Part shown: positions 1-6,831 of the stretch, piece after piece
How the letters are laid out: each line of letters starts with the position of its first letter
Numbering within the stretch: position 1 is the first letter of the stretch
Assembly: GCA_937926325.1 (NCBI GenBank)
Contig: CALAZQ010000132.1
Location: 1-6,850, forward strand
Length of the DNA: 6,850 bases
Direction: 5' to 3'
DNA from: an uncultured Planctomycetaceae bacterium
GTDB taxonomy: Bacteria; Planctomycetota; Planctomycetia; Pirellulales; UBA1268
Made by a program: the position numbers and the translations under genes
Notes under the pieces: model-generated
Databases searched by the model: none
The model's input: the letters and a program-made list of their open reading frames with translations, nothing else
What the model was told of the DNA's origin: nothing

Positions 1-1923
1 CTATTCGTCGTCCTTCTTGACCTCGAACTCGGCGTCGATCGTGTCGTCGGCTGCCGCCGTCGCACCGGCAGGTTCACCGCCGGAAGCCTCACCGGCCTCG
101 GCAGCCTTCGCCTGGGCCTCGTAGAGCACCTTGCTCAGGGCATGGGAGGCCTGCTCGAGGGCATCGTGAGCCGACTGGATTGCGTCGGCATCCTCGCCCT
201 TGGCCGTTTCGCGGGCCTTGGCAATCGCCGCCTCCAGCGGTGCCTTGTCGGCGTCGGAGAGCTTGTCTTCGTTCTCCTTGATCAGCTTCTCAGTCTGGAA
301 GCAGAGCGCCTCGGCCCGGTTCCGCACCTCGGCCAGCCGCTGCTTCTGCTTGTCTTCCTCGGCATGCAGCTCGGCATCCTTCCGCATCCGCTCGATCTCT
401 TCCTCGTTGAGACCACTCGACTGCTCGATGGTGACCGACTGCTCTTTGTTGGTACCGAGGTCCTTCGCACTGACCGCCAGGATGCCGTTGGCATCGATGT
501 CGAACTTGACCTCGATCTGCGGCGTGCCCCGCGGCGCCGGCGGAATGCCCTCCAGGTTGAACTGCCCGAGCAGCCGATTGTCTTTGGCCATCGTCCGCTC
601 GCCCTGGTAGACGCTCACCGTCACCGCCGTCTGACTGTCGGCGGCGGTGCTGAAGACCTGCTTCCGCTCGGTCGGCACCGTGGTGTTCCGCTCGACCAGT
701 TTGGTGAACAGCCCGCCCTCGGTCTCAATGCCAAGCGACAGCGGCGTGACATCGAGCAGCAGCACGTCCTGCACGTCACCCGCCAGCACGCCGCCCTGAA
801 TCGCCGCCCCCAAGGCCACCACTTCGTCCGGATTGACGCCCTTGTGAGGCTCCTTGCCAAAGATCTTTTTGACCAGCTCCTGGACTTTCGGGATCCGGGT
901 CGAGCCGCCGACCAGCACCACCTCGTCGATCTCCTTGGGATCGAGCTTGGCGTCCTTCAGTGCCTGCAGGACCGGCCCCCGACACCGCTCGACGAGGCTG
1001 TCGCACATCTCCTCGAACTGGGCCCTCGTGATCGCCATCTGCAAGTGCTTCGGTCCAGAGGCATCAGCGGTGATGAAAGGCAGGTTGATGTCGCTGCTCT
1101 GGGCGGAACTGAGTTCTTTCTTCGCCTTCTCGCAGGCCTCCTGCAGCCGCTGCAGGGCCATCGTGTCCTTCCGCAGGTCGATGCCCTGCTCTTTCTGGAA
1201 CTGATCGGCCACATGGTTGATCAGGGTCTGGTCGAAGTCGTCGCCGCCAAGGTGGGTGTCGCCGTTGGTGCTGATCACGCGGAAGACCCCATCGGCCACC
1301 TCGAGCACCGACACATCGAAGGTGCCACCGCCGAGGTCAAAAACCACGATCTTTTCCTGGTTCTTGCTCTCCAGCCCGTAGGCCAACGCCGCCGCGGTCG
1401 GCTCGTTGATGATCCGCATCACTTCCAGGCCCGAAATCTGGCCGGCGTCCTTGGTCGCCTGCCGCTGGGCGTCGTTGAAGTAGGCCGGGACGGTGATCAC
1501 CGCCTTGTTGACCTTGTGGCCCAGGTAGCTCTCGGCCGACTCCTTGAGCGATCGCAGCACCTTGGCTGAAATCTCCGGCGGGGTGAACTCTTTGTCGCCC
1601 GCCTTGACCTTGACGTAGTCCTCAGGGCCGCCGACCACCTCGTAGGGCACGATCTTCTCTTCGCTGGCGACTTCGTTGTGCCGCCGGCCCATGAACCGCT
1701 TGATCGAATAGATCGTCCGTTTGGGGTTGGTCACCGCCTGTCGGCGGGCAATATCGCCCACCAGCGTTTCACCCTTGTCGTTGAAGGCAACCACACTGGG
1801 AGTGAGCCGATTGCCCTCCTTATTGGCGATCACCTTCGGCTCGTTGCCCTCCATCACGGCCACAACTGAGTTGGTGGTGCCGAGGTCAATGCCGATGATC
1901 TTTTCGCCCTGTTTGGTTGCCAT
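1..1923 (-). CDS. dnaK: Molecular chaperone DnaK (Hsp70)
   Basis: This is the ATP-dependent Hsp70 chaperone, which binds exposed hydrophobic peptides in the cytoplasm and cycles with DnaJ and GrpE. The protein has 640 residues, close to the 638 of E. coli DnaK, and ends in a TAG at the window edge. The nucleotide-binding domain shows phosphate motif 1 ([10 protein letters not shown], about 10-19), phosphate motif 2 ([10 protein letters not shown]196 to D203) and the adenosine motif GGSTRIP (about 339-345). The hydrophobic interdomain linker [13 protein letters not shown] lies near 386-398. It is followed by the beta-sandwich substrate domain, a helical lid, an Ala/Gly-rich tail and a C-terminal [11 protein letters not shown] end resembling the usual EEVKD-type tail. 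The start at 1923 is chosen because the protein then begins just before the first conserved motif and is preceded by a good ribosome binding site; the frame stays open upstream but that part resembles nothing. No grpE, dnaJ or hrcA is visible beside it. The gene diverges from pheA. Identity is certain. Confidence 0.98.
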   Translation of the reverse strand: MATKQGEKIIGIDLGTTNSVVAVMEGNEPKVIANKEGNRLTPSVVAFNDKGETLVGDIARRQAVTNPKRTIYSIKRFMGRRHNEVASEEKIVPYEVVGGPEDYVKVKAGDKEFTPPEISAKVLRSLKESAESYLGHKVNKAVITVPAYFNDAQRQATKDAGQISGLEVMRIINEPTAAALAYGLESKNQEKIVVFDLGGGTFDVSVLEVADGVFRVISTNGDTHLGGDDFDQTLINHVADQFQKEQGIDLRKDTMALQRLQEACEKAKKELSSAQSSDINLPFITADASGPKHLQMAITRAQFEEMCDSLVERCRGPVLQALKDAKLDPKEIDEVVLVGGSTRIPKVQELVKKIFGKEPHKGVNPDEVVALGAAIQGGVLAGDVQDVLLLDVTPLSLGIETEGGLFTKLVERNTTVPTERKQVFSTAADSQTAVTVSVYQGERTMAKDNRLLGQFNLEGIPPAPRGTPQIEVKFDIDANGILAVSAKDLGTNKEQSVTIEQSSGLNEEEIERMRKDAELHAEEDKQKQRLAEVRNRAEALCFQTEKLIKENEDKLSDADKAPLEAAIAKARETAKGEDADAIQSAHDALEQASHALSKVLYEAQAKAAEAGEASGGEPAGATAAADDTIDAEFEVKKDDE

Positions 1924-1932
1924 GGTTTTGGG

Positions 1933-1940
1933 TTCCTCTC
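1933..1940 (-). promoter_or_regulatory. Ribosome binding site of dnaK
   Basis: Read on the minus strand the sequence is GAGAGGAA, ending 9 bases before the ATG at 1923. It matters because the dnaK frame is open for 121 further codons upstream. This site supports the start that gives the standard DnaK N-terminus. Confidence 0.75.
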
Positions 1941-1972
1941 GTGAAGCAAACGTGTCGTGGTCGCAGGGGCCC

Positions 1973-2003
1973 GCGGCAGCCGCCGGGACGGGCCAGCTGC
2001 CGC
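1973..2003 (-). repeat. 8-bp inverted repeat in the dnaK leader
   Basis: GCGGCAGC at 1973-1980 and GCTGCCGC at 1996-2003 are perfect reverse complements separated by 15 bases. The repeat lies 50 to 80 bases upstream of the dnaK start, so it would form a GC-rich stem in the 5' leader if transcription begins further upstream. It has no U-tract and does not cover the ribosome binding site. In DNA this GC-rich an 8-bp stem can arise by chance, so a function is not established. Confidence 0.4.
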
Positions 2004-2236
2004 CGCAGCAAGCCGACCCAAAAGGCCCGGAATTGTCGGACTCCGTGAACGCTGAGAAAAGAATGCAAAGCCCGTGCCAACGCCTTCCGAACCGCTTTCC
2101 CGCCGGATACGGCAGTGGAAATCCCAACGAAGCGGCATATTTACCGAGAAATCCTGGAGGGTAGAGTGTTCGGGTCGGGACGACAGCGACTCTGCTGGCG
2201 TCCATTCCCTGCCATTTTGGCCGTCCCCGAGGCAGC

Positions 2237-3361
2237 ATGGCCACACCCTCTCCCACCCCCCGTCGCCGGAAAAAGTCCGCCGCCAAGCGGACCGGCCTGG
2301 CCGGCTTACGGTCGCAGATCGACCGGATCGATCATGAATTGGTCGATCTGATGAATCAGCGGGCCGAGGTCGCCCGACAGATCGGCCACCTGAAGGCCGC
2401 AAGCGGTGAACTCACCTACGACCCCTCGCGGGAAGAGCTGGTACTCGACCGCGTGGCGGCCGCCAACGGCGGCCCGCTCGCCGATGACAGCCTGAAGGCG
2501 ATCTTTCGCGAACTGATCTCCGGCTCTCGGGCGATCGAACAGCACCTGCGAGTGGCCCACCTCGGCCCGGCCTGGACCTACAGCCACCTCGCCGCCCTGC
2601 ACCGCTTTGGCAGTGCCGTTGAGTTTGTGCCGGTCTCAAGTATTTCGGCCGCCTTCGAAGAAGTGCTGGCCGGTCACTCGCACTATGGCGTGGTGCCGCT
2701 GGAGAACTCAACGGACGGTCGCATCGCCGACACCCTCGACAACCTCTCCCGCATGCCGGTGAAAATCTGTGCCGAGGTGCCGTTGCGAATTCACCACACC
2801 CTGCTGGCAGCCTGCGAACGGCACGACATCCGCGAGGTCTACAGTCGGCCCCAGGCCCTGTCACAATGCCGCAACTGGCTGTCCCGCCATCTGCCTGACG
2901 CCCAACTGATCGAGGTCACCAGCACCAGCAAGGCGGCCGAAATGGCGGCCCGTACGCGGAACGCGGCGGCCATCGCCAGCCGGCAGGCCGGGGTCCACTA
3001 CGGTCTTTCGATCTTGGCCGAAGAGATCGAAGACGTCGCCGGCAACACCACCCGCTTCGCCGTCATCGGCCATGCCGACGCCAAACGTACCGGCAAGGAC
3101 AAGACCGCCCTGATGTTTGAGATCGAGCACCGCCCCGGCGGGCTGGCTGACGCCCTGGCCATCCCCAAACGGCAGAAGCTGAACCTGACCTGGATCGAGT
3201 CATTTCCACTGGCCGGCGAGAAACGGGGCTATATCTTTTTTGTCGAACTCGAGGGCCACCGCGACGACCTACGGGTGCGCCGGGCCATCGCCTCACTCGA
3301 AAAACGCTGCACCCGCGTCGCCATTCTCGGCAGCTATGCTGCGGCCGCCCTCGTCGGCTGA
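2237..3361 (+). CDS. pheA: Bifunctional chorismate mutase/prephenate dehydratase (P-protein)
   Basis: The enzyme converts chorismate to prephenate and then to phenylpyruvate, the committed steps to phenylalanine, in the cytoplasm. The 374-residue protein has a short basic N-terminal tail (1-20), an AroQ chorismate mutase domain (about 24-103), a prephenate dehydratase domain (about 106-278) and a C-terminal ACT domain (about 289-365). By alignment with E. coli PheA the mutase residues R25, R42, K53, D62, R65 and E66 match R11, R28, K39, D48, R51 and E52; E101 replaces Gln88. The dehydratase domain has VPLENST (153-159) and the catalytic TRF motif in GNTTRF (269-274). Two motifs deviate: GPAWTYSH (110-117) has Trp where Gly is usual, and the ACT signature is GGL/ESFP (301-303, 321-324) instead of GAL/ESRP. 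A GAGG at 2229-2232 lies 4 bases before the ATG. The next gene, tpiA, is unrelated metabolically. The function is secure; feedback control by phenylalanine is less so. Confidence 0.96.
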   Translation: MATPSPTPRRRKKSAAKRTGLAGLRSQIDRIDHELVDLMNQRAEVARQIGHLKAASGELTYDPSREELVLDRVAAANGGPLADDSLKAIFRELISGSRAIEQHLRVAHLGPAWTYSHLAALHRFGSAVEFVPVSSISAAFEEVLAGHSHYGVVPLENSTDGRIADTLDNLSRMPVKICAEVPLRIHHTLLAACERHDIREVYSRPQALSQCRNWLSRHLPDAQLIEVTSTSKAAEMAARTRNAAAIASRQAGVHYGLSILAEEIEDVAGNTTRFAVIGHADAKRTGKDKTALMFEIEHRPGGLADALAIPKRQKLNLTWIESFPLAGEKRGYIFFVELEGHRDDLRVRRAIASLEKRCTRVAILGSYAAAALVG

Positions 3362-3442
3362 TAGAACCGTCGCATCCTTGGCGATGCATCCGCCGTCCAC
3401 CCTCACCAACTGTTTCACTCTGACCCTCCCCCACCCGATCGC

Positions 3443-3449
3443 AAAGGAG
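3443..3449 (+). promoter_or_regulatory. Ribosome binding site of tpiA
   Basis: AAAGGAG lies 5 bases before the ATG at 3455. It is the clearest Shine-Dalgarno sequence on the plus strand of this window, fitting a strongly expressed glycolytic gene, and it fixes the tpiA start. Confidence 0.8.
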
Positions 3450-3454
3450 CCCGC

Positions 3455-4243
3455 ATGGCCGCCCGTCGCCGCATCGTTGCCGGAAACTGGAAGATGAACC
3501 TCGATCACGCCGCCGCCGTCGCATTGACCGAAGGGGTGGCCGCCGGGGCCGCCGACTGCAGCGGCGTCGACCTGGTGCTCTGCCCGCCGGCGATCTACCT
3601 CGAGGCGGTCGCCGCAGCCCTGCGCTTGGCCGGAGGAAAGAGTCCGTCGGGCGTCACGCTCGGTGGCCAGAACCTGAATGACCAGCCCAAGGGTGCCTTC
3701 ACCGGTGAAATCGCCCCTGGCATGCTGGTTGATGTCGGCTGCCGCTGGTGCATCGTGGGGCATTCAGAACGGCGGACGCTGTTCGGCGAGACCGACGACG
3801 TCGTCAACACCAAGGCCAAGGCGGCCCTGGCGGCCGGGCTGACGCCAATCGTCTGCGTTGGCGAAACCTTGGAGGAACGCGAGCAGGATCGGACCGCCGC
3901 CGTCGTCACCGCCCAGATTGACGGCTCGCTGGCCGGCTTCTCAGCGGCTGATCTGGCTGGCACCGTGATCGCCTACGAGCCGGTCTGGGCCATCGGCACG
4001 GGCAAAGTGGCCACGCCCGAACAGGCCCAGGAGGTTCATGCGCTGATCCGCAGCAGACTGGCCAGCCTGACCGATGCGACCACGGCCGACAGCGTCGTCA
4101 TTCAGTACGGCGGCAGCGTCAAGCCTGACAACGCGGCGGTCCTCGCCTCACAGCCCGATATTGACGGGGCCCTGGTCGGCGGTGCCAGCTTGAAGGCCGA
4201 CGACTTCCTCGCCATCGGCAAGCAGTTTGGTGCTGCCGGTTGA
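3455..4243 (+). CDS. tpiA: Triosephosphate isomerase
   Basis: The enzyme interconverts dihydroxyacetone phosphate and glyceraldehyde 3-phosphate in glycolysis and gluconeogenesis, as a cytoplasmic (beta/alpha)8-barrel dimer. The protein has 262 residues, slightly above the usual 250. All catalytic elements are visible: N11 and K13 in the GNWKMN motif, the electrophile H103 in IVGHSERR, the catalytic base E175 in AYEPVWAIGTGK, the phosphate-gripping loop 6 just after it (about 178-184), YGGSVKPDN near the C-terminus, and the phosphate-binding GALVGGASL. The start has a strong ribosome binding site and is only ten codons before the first active-site residue. It lies 93 bases after pheA and 105 bases before secG, on the same strand, so it may share a transcript with either. 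A small hairpin in the upstream gap (GCATC/GATGC, 3372-3387) is too weak to call a terminator. Identity is certain. Confidence 0.98.
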   Translation: MAARRRIVAGNWKMNLDHAAAVALTEGVAAGAADCSGVDLVLCPPAIYLEAVAAALRLAGGKSPSGVTLGGQNLNDQPKGAFTGEIAPGMLVDVGCRWCIVGHSERRTLFGETDDVVNTKAKAALAAGLTPIVCVGETLEEREQDRTAAVVTAQIDGSLAGFSAADLAGTVIAYEPVWAIGTGKVATPEQAQEVHALIRSRLASLTDATTADSVVIQYGGSVKPDNAAVLASQPDIDGALVGGASLKADDFLAIGKQFGAAG

Positions 4244-4348
4244 ACCTCGGCCGGTTCGGGATAGTCGCCATCGCCGCTGCTCGGTACATTGTGCCGGCTG
4301 CGGCGGGCTGGTAGGTCTCGCCGCCTTTCCCTGGAGATTCCGTTCGCG

Positions 4349-4852
4349 ATGGTCACGCTCGTCCGCTTTCTGCTCGGCTTCATGCTGGTCGGCACCTCGA
4401 TTTTTCTGATTCTGCTGGTCCTGATCCAGCGGGGTCGCGGCGGTGGCCTGGCCGGTGCCCTCGGCGGCATGGGGGGGCAGAGCGCCTTTGGCACCAAGGC
4501 GGGCGACCTGTTCACCAAGATCACGATCGGCGTCGCCACCTTCTGGATCTTGCTGTGCATCCTCTCGATCAACGTGCTGGGCACCCAGCAGTCGCTGTTC
4601 AGCACCAACCTAGGAACGGCGGCCCCGGAAGCGATTGAGGGCTTGGGCACGACCGAGGCCGAACCGATCGAGCCCGCAGACAGTTCGACCGAACCGGCAG
4701 CTGAGACCGCGACCGATACCCCAGCAGGCGAGCAGCCGACTGCCGACACCGAGTCAGCAGCGGCGGCGACAACCGACGCCGCCACTCAGGCAGCCGCCGC
4801 GGAATCGGAAGCCAAACCGGCTGTTGCTCCAACGGAACAGCCAGCTGAATAG
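4349..4852 (+). CDS. secG: Preprotein translocase subunit SecG with long acidic C-terminal tail
   Basis: SecG is the small inner-membrane partner of SecYE that assists SecA-driven protein export. The first 78 residues are a typical SecG: a hydrophobic segment (about 7-26), the conserved loop beginning [15 protein letters not shown] (26-40) with a [10 protein letters not shown] stretch (44-53), then a second hydrophobic segment (about 58-77). The rest, about 90 residues to 167, is low-complexity and rich in Ala, Thr, Glu and Pro, with 17 acidic residues against one lysine; most SecG proteins total 75-115 residues. The start at 4349 is chosen because it places the first membrane segment at the N-terminus. 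The frame can be extended to a TTG at 4289, but this adds an Arg-rich stretch unlike SecG. A GGAG at 4333-4336 sits 12 bases upstream, rather far. It is 105 bases after tpiA and only 15 before yicC, suggesting cotranscription with yicC. Confidence 0.93.
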   Translation: MVTLVRFLLGFMLVGTSIFLILLVLIQRGRGGGLAGALGGMGGQSAFGTKAGDLFTKITIGVATFWILLCILSINVLGTQQSLFSTNLGTAAPEAIEGLGTTEAEPIEPADSSTEPAAETATDTPAGEQPTADTESAAAATTDAATQAAAAESEAKPAVAPTEQPAE

Positions 4853-4867
4853 CCCGCGGAGGACGCC

Positions 4868-5749
4868 ATGGCCCGCAGCATGACCGGGTGCGGCGAAGGC
4901 TTCGCCGACAGCCAGGGCGTCGTCTGCCGGGTAGAAATTCGCAGCGTCAATCACCGGCACTTCAAGTGCGCGATCCGGACCCGCGAGGGCTTTCACCTGC
5001 TCGAGCCCCGGCTCGAGGCAGCCCTTCGCGAGCGGATCAGACGCGGCAGCCTGCAGGTCAGCCTCGAGGTGACGGGCACCGCCGTGCCCAGCGGCCGGCG
5101 GCTCGACCGCGAACAGTTGGCGGCCTATCTCGACGACTGGGAATCATTCTGCGATGCCCGCGGGCTGCCCACCCCGCAGGCGATCGACCCGCTGCTCAGC
5201 CTGCCCGGCGTGCTGCAGGATTCGCCCCCCGACACCGTAGCCGTCGAGGCGAGTTGGCCGGTCATTGAAACGGCAGCCGCTGCCGCCCTCGACCAACTCG
5301 ACGCCATGCGGCGGGCCGAGGGCGATGCTTTGGTTGCCGACCTCGAACAGGCCTGCGAGGAGATCGACCGGCTGGTTGCCGTCATCCGACAGCGGGTGCC
5401 GGAGGTGGTGGCGGAACACCGCCAGCGGCTGCTGGAGCGGGTGGCAAAGGTACTGGAGTCACATCAGGCGAGCCTGAGCGAAAATGACCTGATCCGCGAG
5501 GTCGCCCTGCTGGCCGACCGCTCTGACATTTCCGAGGAACTGGTCCGGCTGGAAAGCCATATCGAGCAGTTCCGCAGTCTGCTGGCCGATACCGCCCCCG
5601 GCCGCAGCCTCGACTTTCTGGCCCAAGAACTGGGCCGGGAGGCCAACACGATCGGCTCAAAGTCGGTCGACGTCACCATTGCCCACGCGGTGGTCGACCT
5701 CAAGTCGCAGATCGAGCGGATTCGCGAACAGGCCGCGAATATTGAGTGA
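4868..5749 (+). CDS. yicC: YicC/YloC family endoribonuclease
   Basis: This belongs to the YicC/YloC family, whose E. coli member is reported to be an endoribonuclease acting in small-RNA (RyhB) turnover; the family forms hexamers. The protein has 293 residues, against 287 in E. coli. It has the YicC-like N-terminal domain, with the RSMTG start (3-7) and EIRSVNHR (23-30), and the C-terminal DUF1732 domain with two hallmark blocks: IREVALLADRSDISEELVRLESH (209-231, shown here in part by its key residues D217, R218 and E223-E224) and DFLAQELGREANTIGSKS (249-266), ending in the typical ANIE. The usual MTGFG motif reads MTGCG here, with Cys8 in place of Phe. The ATG at 4868 has GGAGG 5 bases upstream (4858-4862) and gives the standard N-terminus. 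It directly follows secG and precedes gmk, as in the widespread yicC-gmk-rpoZ arrangement. The family is certain; the substrate in this organism is unknown. Confidence 0.94.
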   Translation: MARSMTGCGEGFADSQGVVCRVEIRSVNHRHFKCAIRTREGFHLLEPRLEAALRERIRRGSLQVSLEVTGTAVPSGRRLDREQLAAYLDDWESFCDARGLPTPQAIDPLLSLPGVLQDSPPDTVAVEASWPVIETAAAAALDQLDAMRRAEGDALVADLEQACEEIDRLVAVIRQRVPEVVAEHRQRLLERVAKVLESHQASLSENDLIREVALLADRSDISEELVRLESHIEQFRSLLADTAPGRSLDFLAQELGREANTIGSKSVDVTIAHAVVDLKSQIERIREQAANIE

Positions 5750-5793
5750 GCCGGGGGCGGCCTTCGCGGATCGCTCACCGCCGCACGAGCCTG

Positions 5794-5807
5794 CGGGGCA
5801 GTCCCCG
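5794..5807 (+). repeat. Small hairpin in the yicC-gmk spacer
   Basis: CGGGG at 5794-5798 and CCCCG at 5803-5807 can pair around a CAGT loop. The 114-base spacer otherwise holds nothing recognisable. The stem has only 5 base pairs and no U-tract, so it is not called a terminator. Confidence 0.25.
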
Positions 5808-5863
5808 GAAACGCTGGCCCAGCCCACTTTTCAACCGGGCCGGCGGTGGGGTAGAACAGCAAG

Positions 5864-6469
5864 ATGAGTCAAACGCCGGGCCAACTCGTCGTGATTTCCG
5901 GGCCCTCAGGAGTGGGCAAATCGACCCTCCTGAGGCGGTTACTGGCGGACTGCCCCCAGCTGATCCCCAGTATCTCGGCGACCACCCGCCCTCCTCGGGA
6001 GGGAGAACAAGATGGCGTTGACTACCATTTCTTGGCGGCAGAGGAATTCGACCGGCGACGGTCTGCCGGCCATTTCATCGAATGCTGCCAAGTCTACGGC
6101 CGGCAGTACTGGTACGGCACACTGGAGGATGAGGTCAGTCCCCGGCTGGCCGCAGGCCAGTGGGTGGTGCTTGAAATCGACGTCGAGGGTACCCTTTCGA
6201 TTCTCGACCGATATCCTCAGGCGGTGACAATCTTCGTCGAGCCGGCTGACCCGGGCCAACTTGAGCAGCGGTTGCGTGGCCGCGGCACTGAGACTCCTGA
6301 GGCAATCACCCGACGGCTCGAGGTGGCCCATCGCGAACTGAGCCAATCACATTACTACCGGCACAGGGTCGTCAACGACAACGTTGACGACGCCCTCGCA
6401 GCCATCAAAAGCATCCTCAATGAAGCAGGGCTGCCACACCAGCCAGCCCCACACCAGGCGCCTGCCTAA
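5864..6469 (+). CDS. gmk: Guanylate kinase
   Basis: The enzyme phosphorylates GMP to GDP with ATP, an essential cytoplasmic step of guanine nucleotide supply. The 201-residue protein has the P-loop GPSGVGKST (13-21), the GMP-binding arginines R42 and R45 in TTRPPREGE, Y54 in GVDYHF, E73 in HFIE, D106 in EIDVEG, the lid region with arginines (RLRGRGTETPEAITRRL, about 136-152) and the NDN motif near 171-173. The GMP loop, usually GNYYGT, reads GRQYWYGT (79-86), two residues longer. The C-terminus ends in a short His/Pro/Ala tail containing an imperfect repeat (HQPAP-HQAPA), encoded by two copies of CCACACCAG at 6434 and 6449. There is no good Shine-Dalgarno: the nearest G-run (5848-5851) is 12 bases from the ATG. 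The start is chosen because it sits 12 codons before the P-loop. It lies 114 bases after yicC and 54 before rpoZ. Identity is certain. Confidence 0.97.
   Translation: MSQTPGQLVVISGPSGVGKSTLLRRLLADCPQLIPSISATTRPPREGEQDGVDYHFLAAEEFDRRRSAGHFIECCQVYGRQYWYGTLEDEVSPRLAAGQWVVLEIDVEGTLSILDRYPQAVTIFVEPADPGQLEQRLRGRGTETPEAITRRLEVAHRELSQSHYYRHRVVNDNVDDALAAIKSILNEAGLPHQPAPHQAPA
5904..5935 (+). repeat. 9-bp inverted repeat inside the start of gmk
   Basis: CCTCAGGAG (5904-5912) and CTCCTGAGG (5927-5935) are perfect reverse complements 14 bases apart. Two further G-C pairs are possible inside after a one-base bulge. The stem spans the P-loop codons, 40 to 72 bases into gmk. It would form a stable mRNA hairpin, but whether it has a role is unknown. 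Confidence 0.45.
5989..6003 (+). repeat. Second hairpin in early gmk
   Basis: CCCTCC (5989-5994) pairs perfectly with GGAGGG (5998-6003) across a 3-base TCG loop. It encodes part of the conserved PPREGE motif, so coding constraint may explain much of it. Confidence 0.3.
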
Positions 6470-6523
6470 GCATCTGCTCACACCGTTTTCACTCCCTCAC
6501 TCCCCAGGACAGACAGACTCGAC

Positions 6524-6784
6524 ATGATCGACGACCTCCGTGAAGAAGAAATCGTCAACAAGGTTGGCGGCCGGTTCAAGCTCTCGACGCTCATCCAGAA
6601 GCGGCTCGTGGCCCTCAACGCCGGTGGCCGGCCGCTGGTCGACATCGACAGCGACGACAAAATGCAGATCGTGATCGAAGAGATCAAGCAGGACAAAATC
6701 TTTCTCGACACCTCGATGAACCTGCGGATCACCGGCGAGTCGCCCGAAGCGGGCGGGCCGTTGGACTTCGACGCGAGCTTCTAG
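6524..6784 (+). CDS. rpoZ: DNA-directed RNA polymerase omega subunit
   Basis: Omega is the small subunit that clamps the beta-prime subunit and helps assemble RNA polymerase. The 86-residue protein is similar in size to other omegas (E. coli 91). Residues 9-58 fit the Rpb6/omega fold: [20 protein letters not shown] aligns with the E. coli VEKIGNRFDLVLVAARRA block, followed by [21 protein letters not shown], matching the GGKDPLV...NDKTTVIALREI block. The helix is clearly diverged, with IQKRLVALN in place of AARRARQMQ; the C-terminal 25 residues (Gly/Asp/Pro-rich) resemble nothing specific. The ATG at 6524 has only a weak AGGA 14 bases upstream, so the ribosome binding site is poor, but no better start exists in frame. 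Its place 54 bases after gmk is the standard gmk-rpoZ arrangement and strongly supports the call. Confidence 0.88.
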   Translation: MIDDLREEEIVNKVGGRFKLSTLIQKRLVALNAGGRPLVDIDSDDKMQIVIEEIKQDKIFLDTSMNLRITGESPEAGGPLDFDASF

Positions 6785-6790
6785 TTTCAC

Positions 6791-6819
6791 GCGGACGGGC
6801 CATCCATGGCCCCGTCCGC
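6791..6819 (+). terminator. Hairpin after rpoZ, possible terminator
   Basis: GCGGACGGGCC (6791-6801) pairs with GGCCCCGTCCGC (6808-6819), giving 11 base pairs with a single bulged C and a loop ATCCAT. It starts 6 bases after the rpoZ stop. Only TT follows, so there is no classic U-tract. It is the strongest hairpin in the window and a reasonable transcript end or 3'-stabilising structure. Confidence 0.5.
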
Positions 6820-6831
6820 TTGGCTCCGCGG

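Larger units (their letters stand above)
1924..2236. other. Divergent dnaK/pheA intergenic region
   Basis: These 313 bases separate the divergent dnaK and pheA starts and should contain promoters for both. All reading frames crossing it are GC-driven extensions or shadows that resemble no protein. I looked for the CIRCE operator (TTAGCACTC-N9-GAGTGCTAA) and for a sigma-32 type promoter and saw neither. A few AT-richer patches exist (around 2057-2068 and 2136-2143), and a TTGGCA hexamer on the minus strand (2075-2080) has no acceptable -10 partner, so I call no promoter. The only clear structure is the inverted repeat listed separately. Confidence 0.6.

Noticed and set aside
142..1569. A 475-codon open frame antisense to dnaK
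   Set aside because: It is exactly in register with the dnaK codons, so it stays open simply because a GC-rich dnaK avoids the codons TTA, CTA and TCA. Long antisense frames over Hsp70 genes are a known artefact. The translation has no recognisable domain.
1924..2286. 121-codon N-terminal extension of dnaK
   Set aside because: The frame is open, but the extension resembles no Hsp70 leader, overlaps the pheA start, and the ATG at 1923 has a good ribosome binding site and gives the standard N-terminus.
3063..3524. Minus-strand frames across pheA, tpiA and their spacer
   Set aside because: They are Arg-rich shadows of real genes in a GC-rich sequence, with no motifs and no ribosome binding site.
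4300..4324. GCGGCG/CGCCGC hairpin before secG as a terminator
   Set aside because: Only 6 base pairs with a 13-base loop and no U-tract; expected by chance at this base composition.
4289..4348. TTG start giving secG 20 extra residues
   Set aside because: The extra segment is Arg-rich and would precede the first membrane helix; the ATG at 4349 gives the normal SecG beginning.
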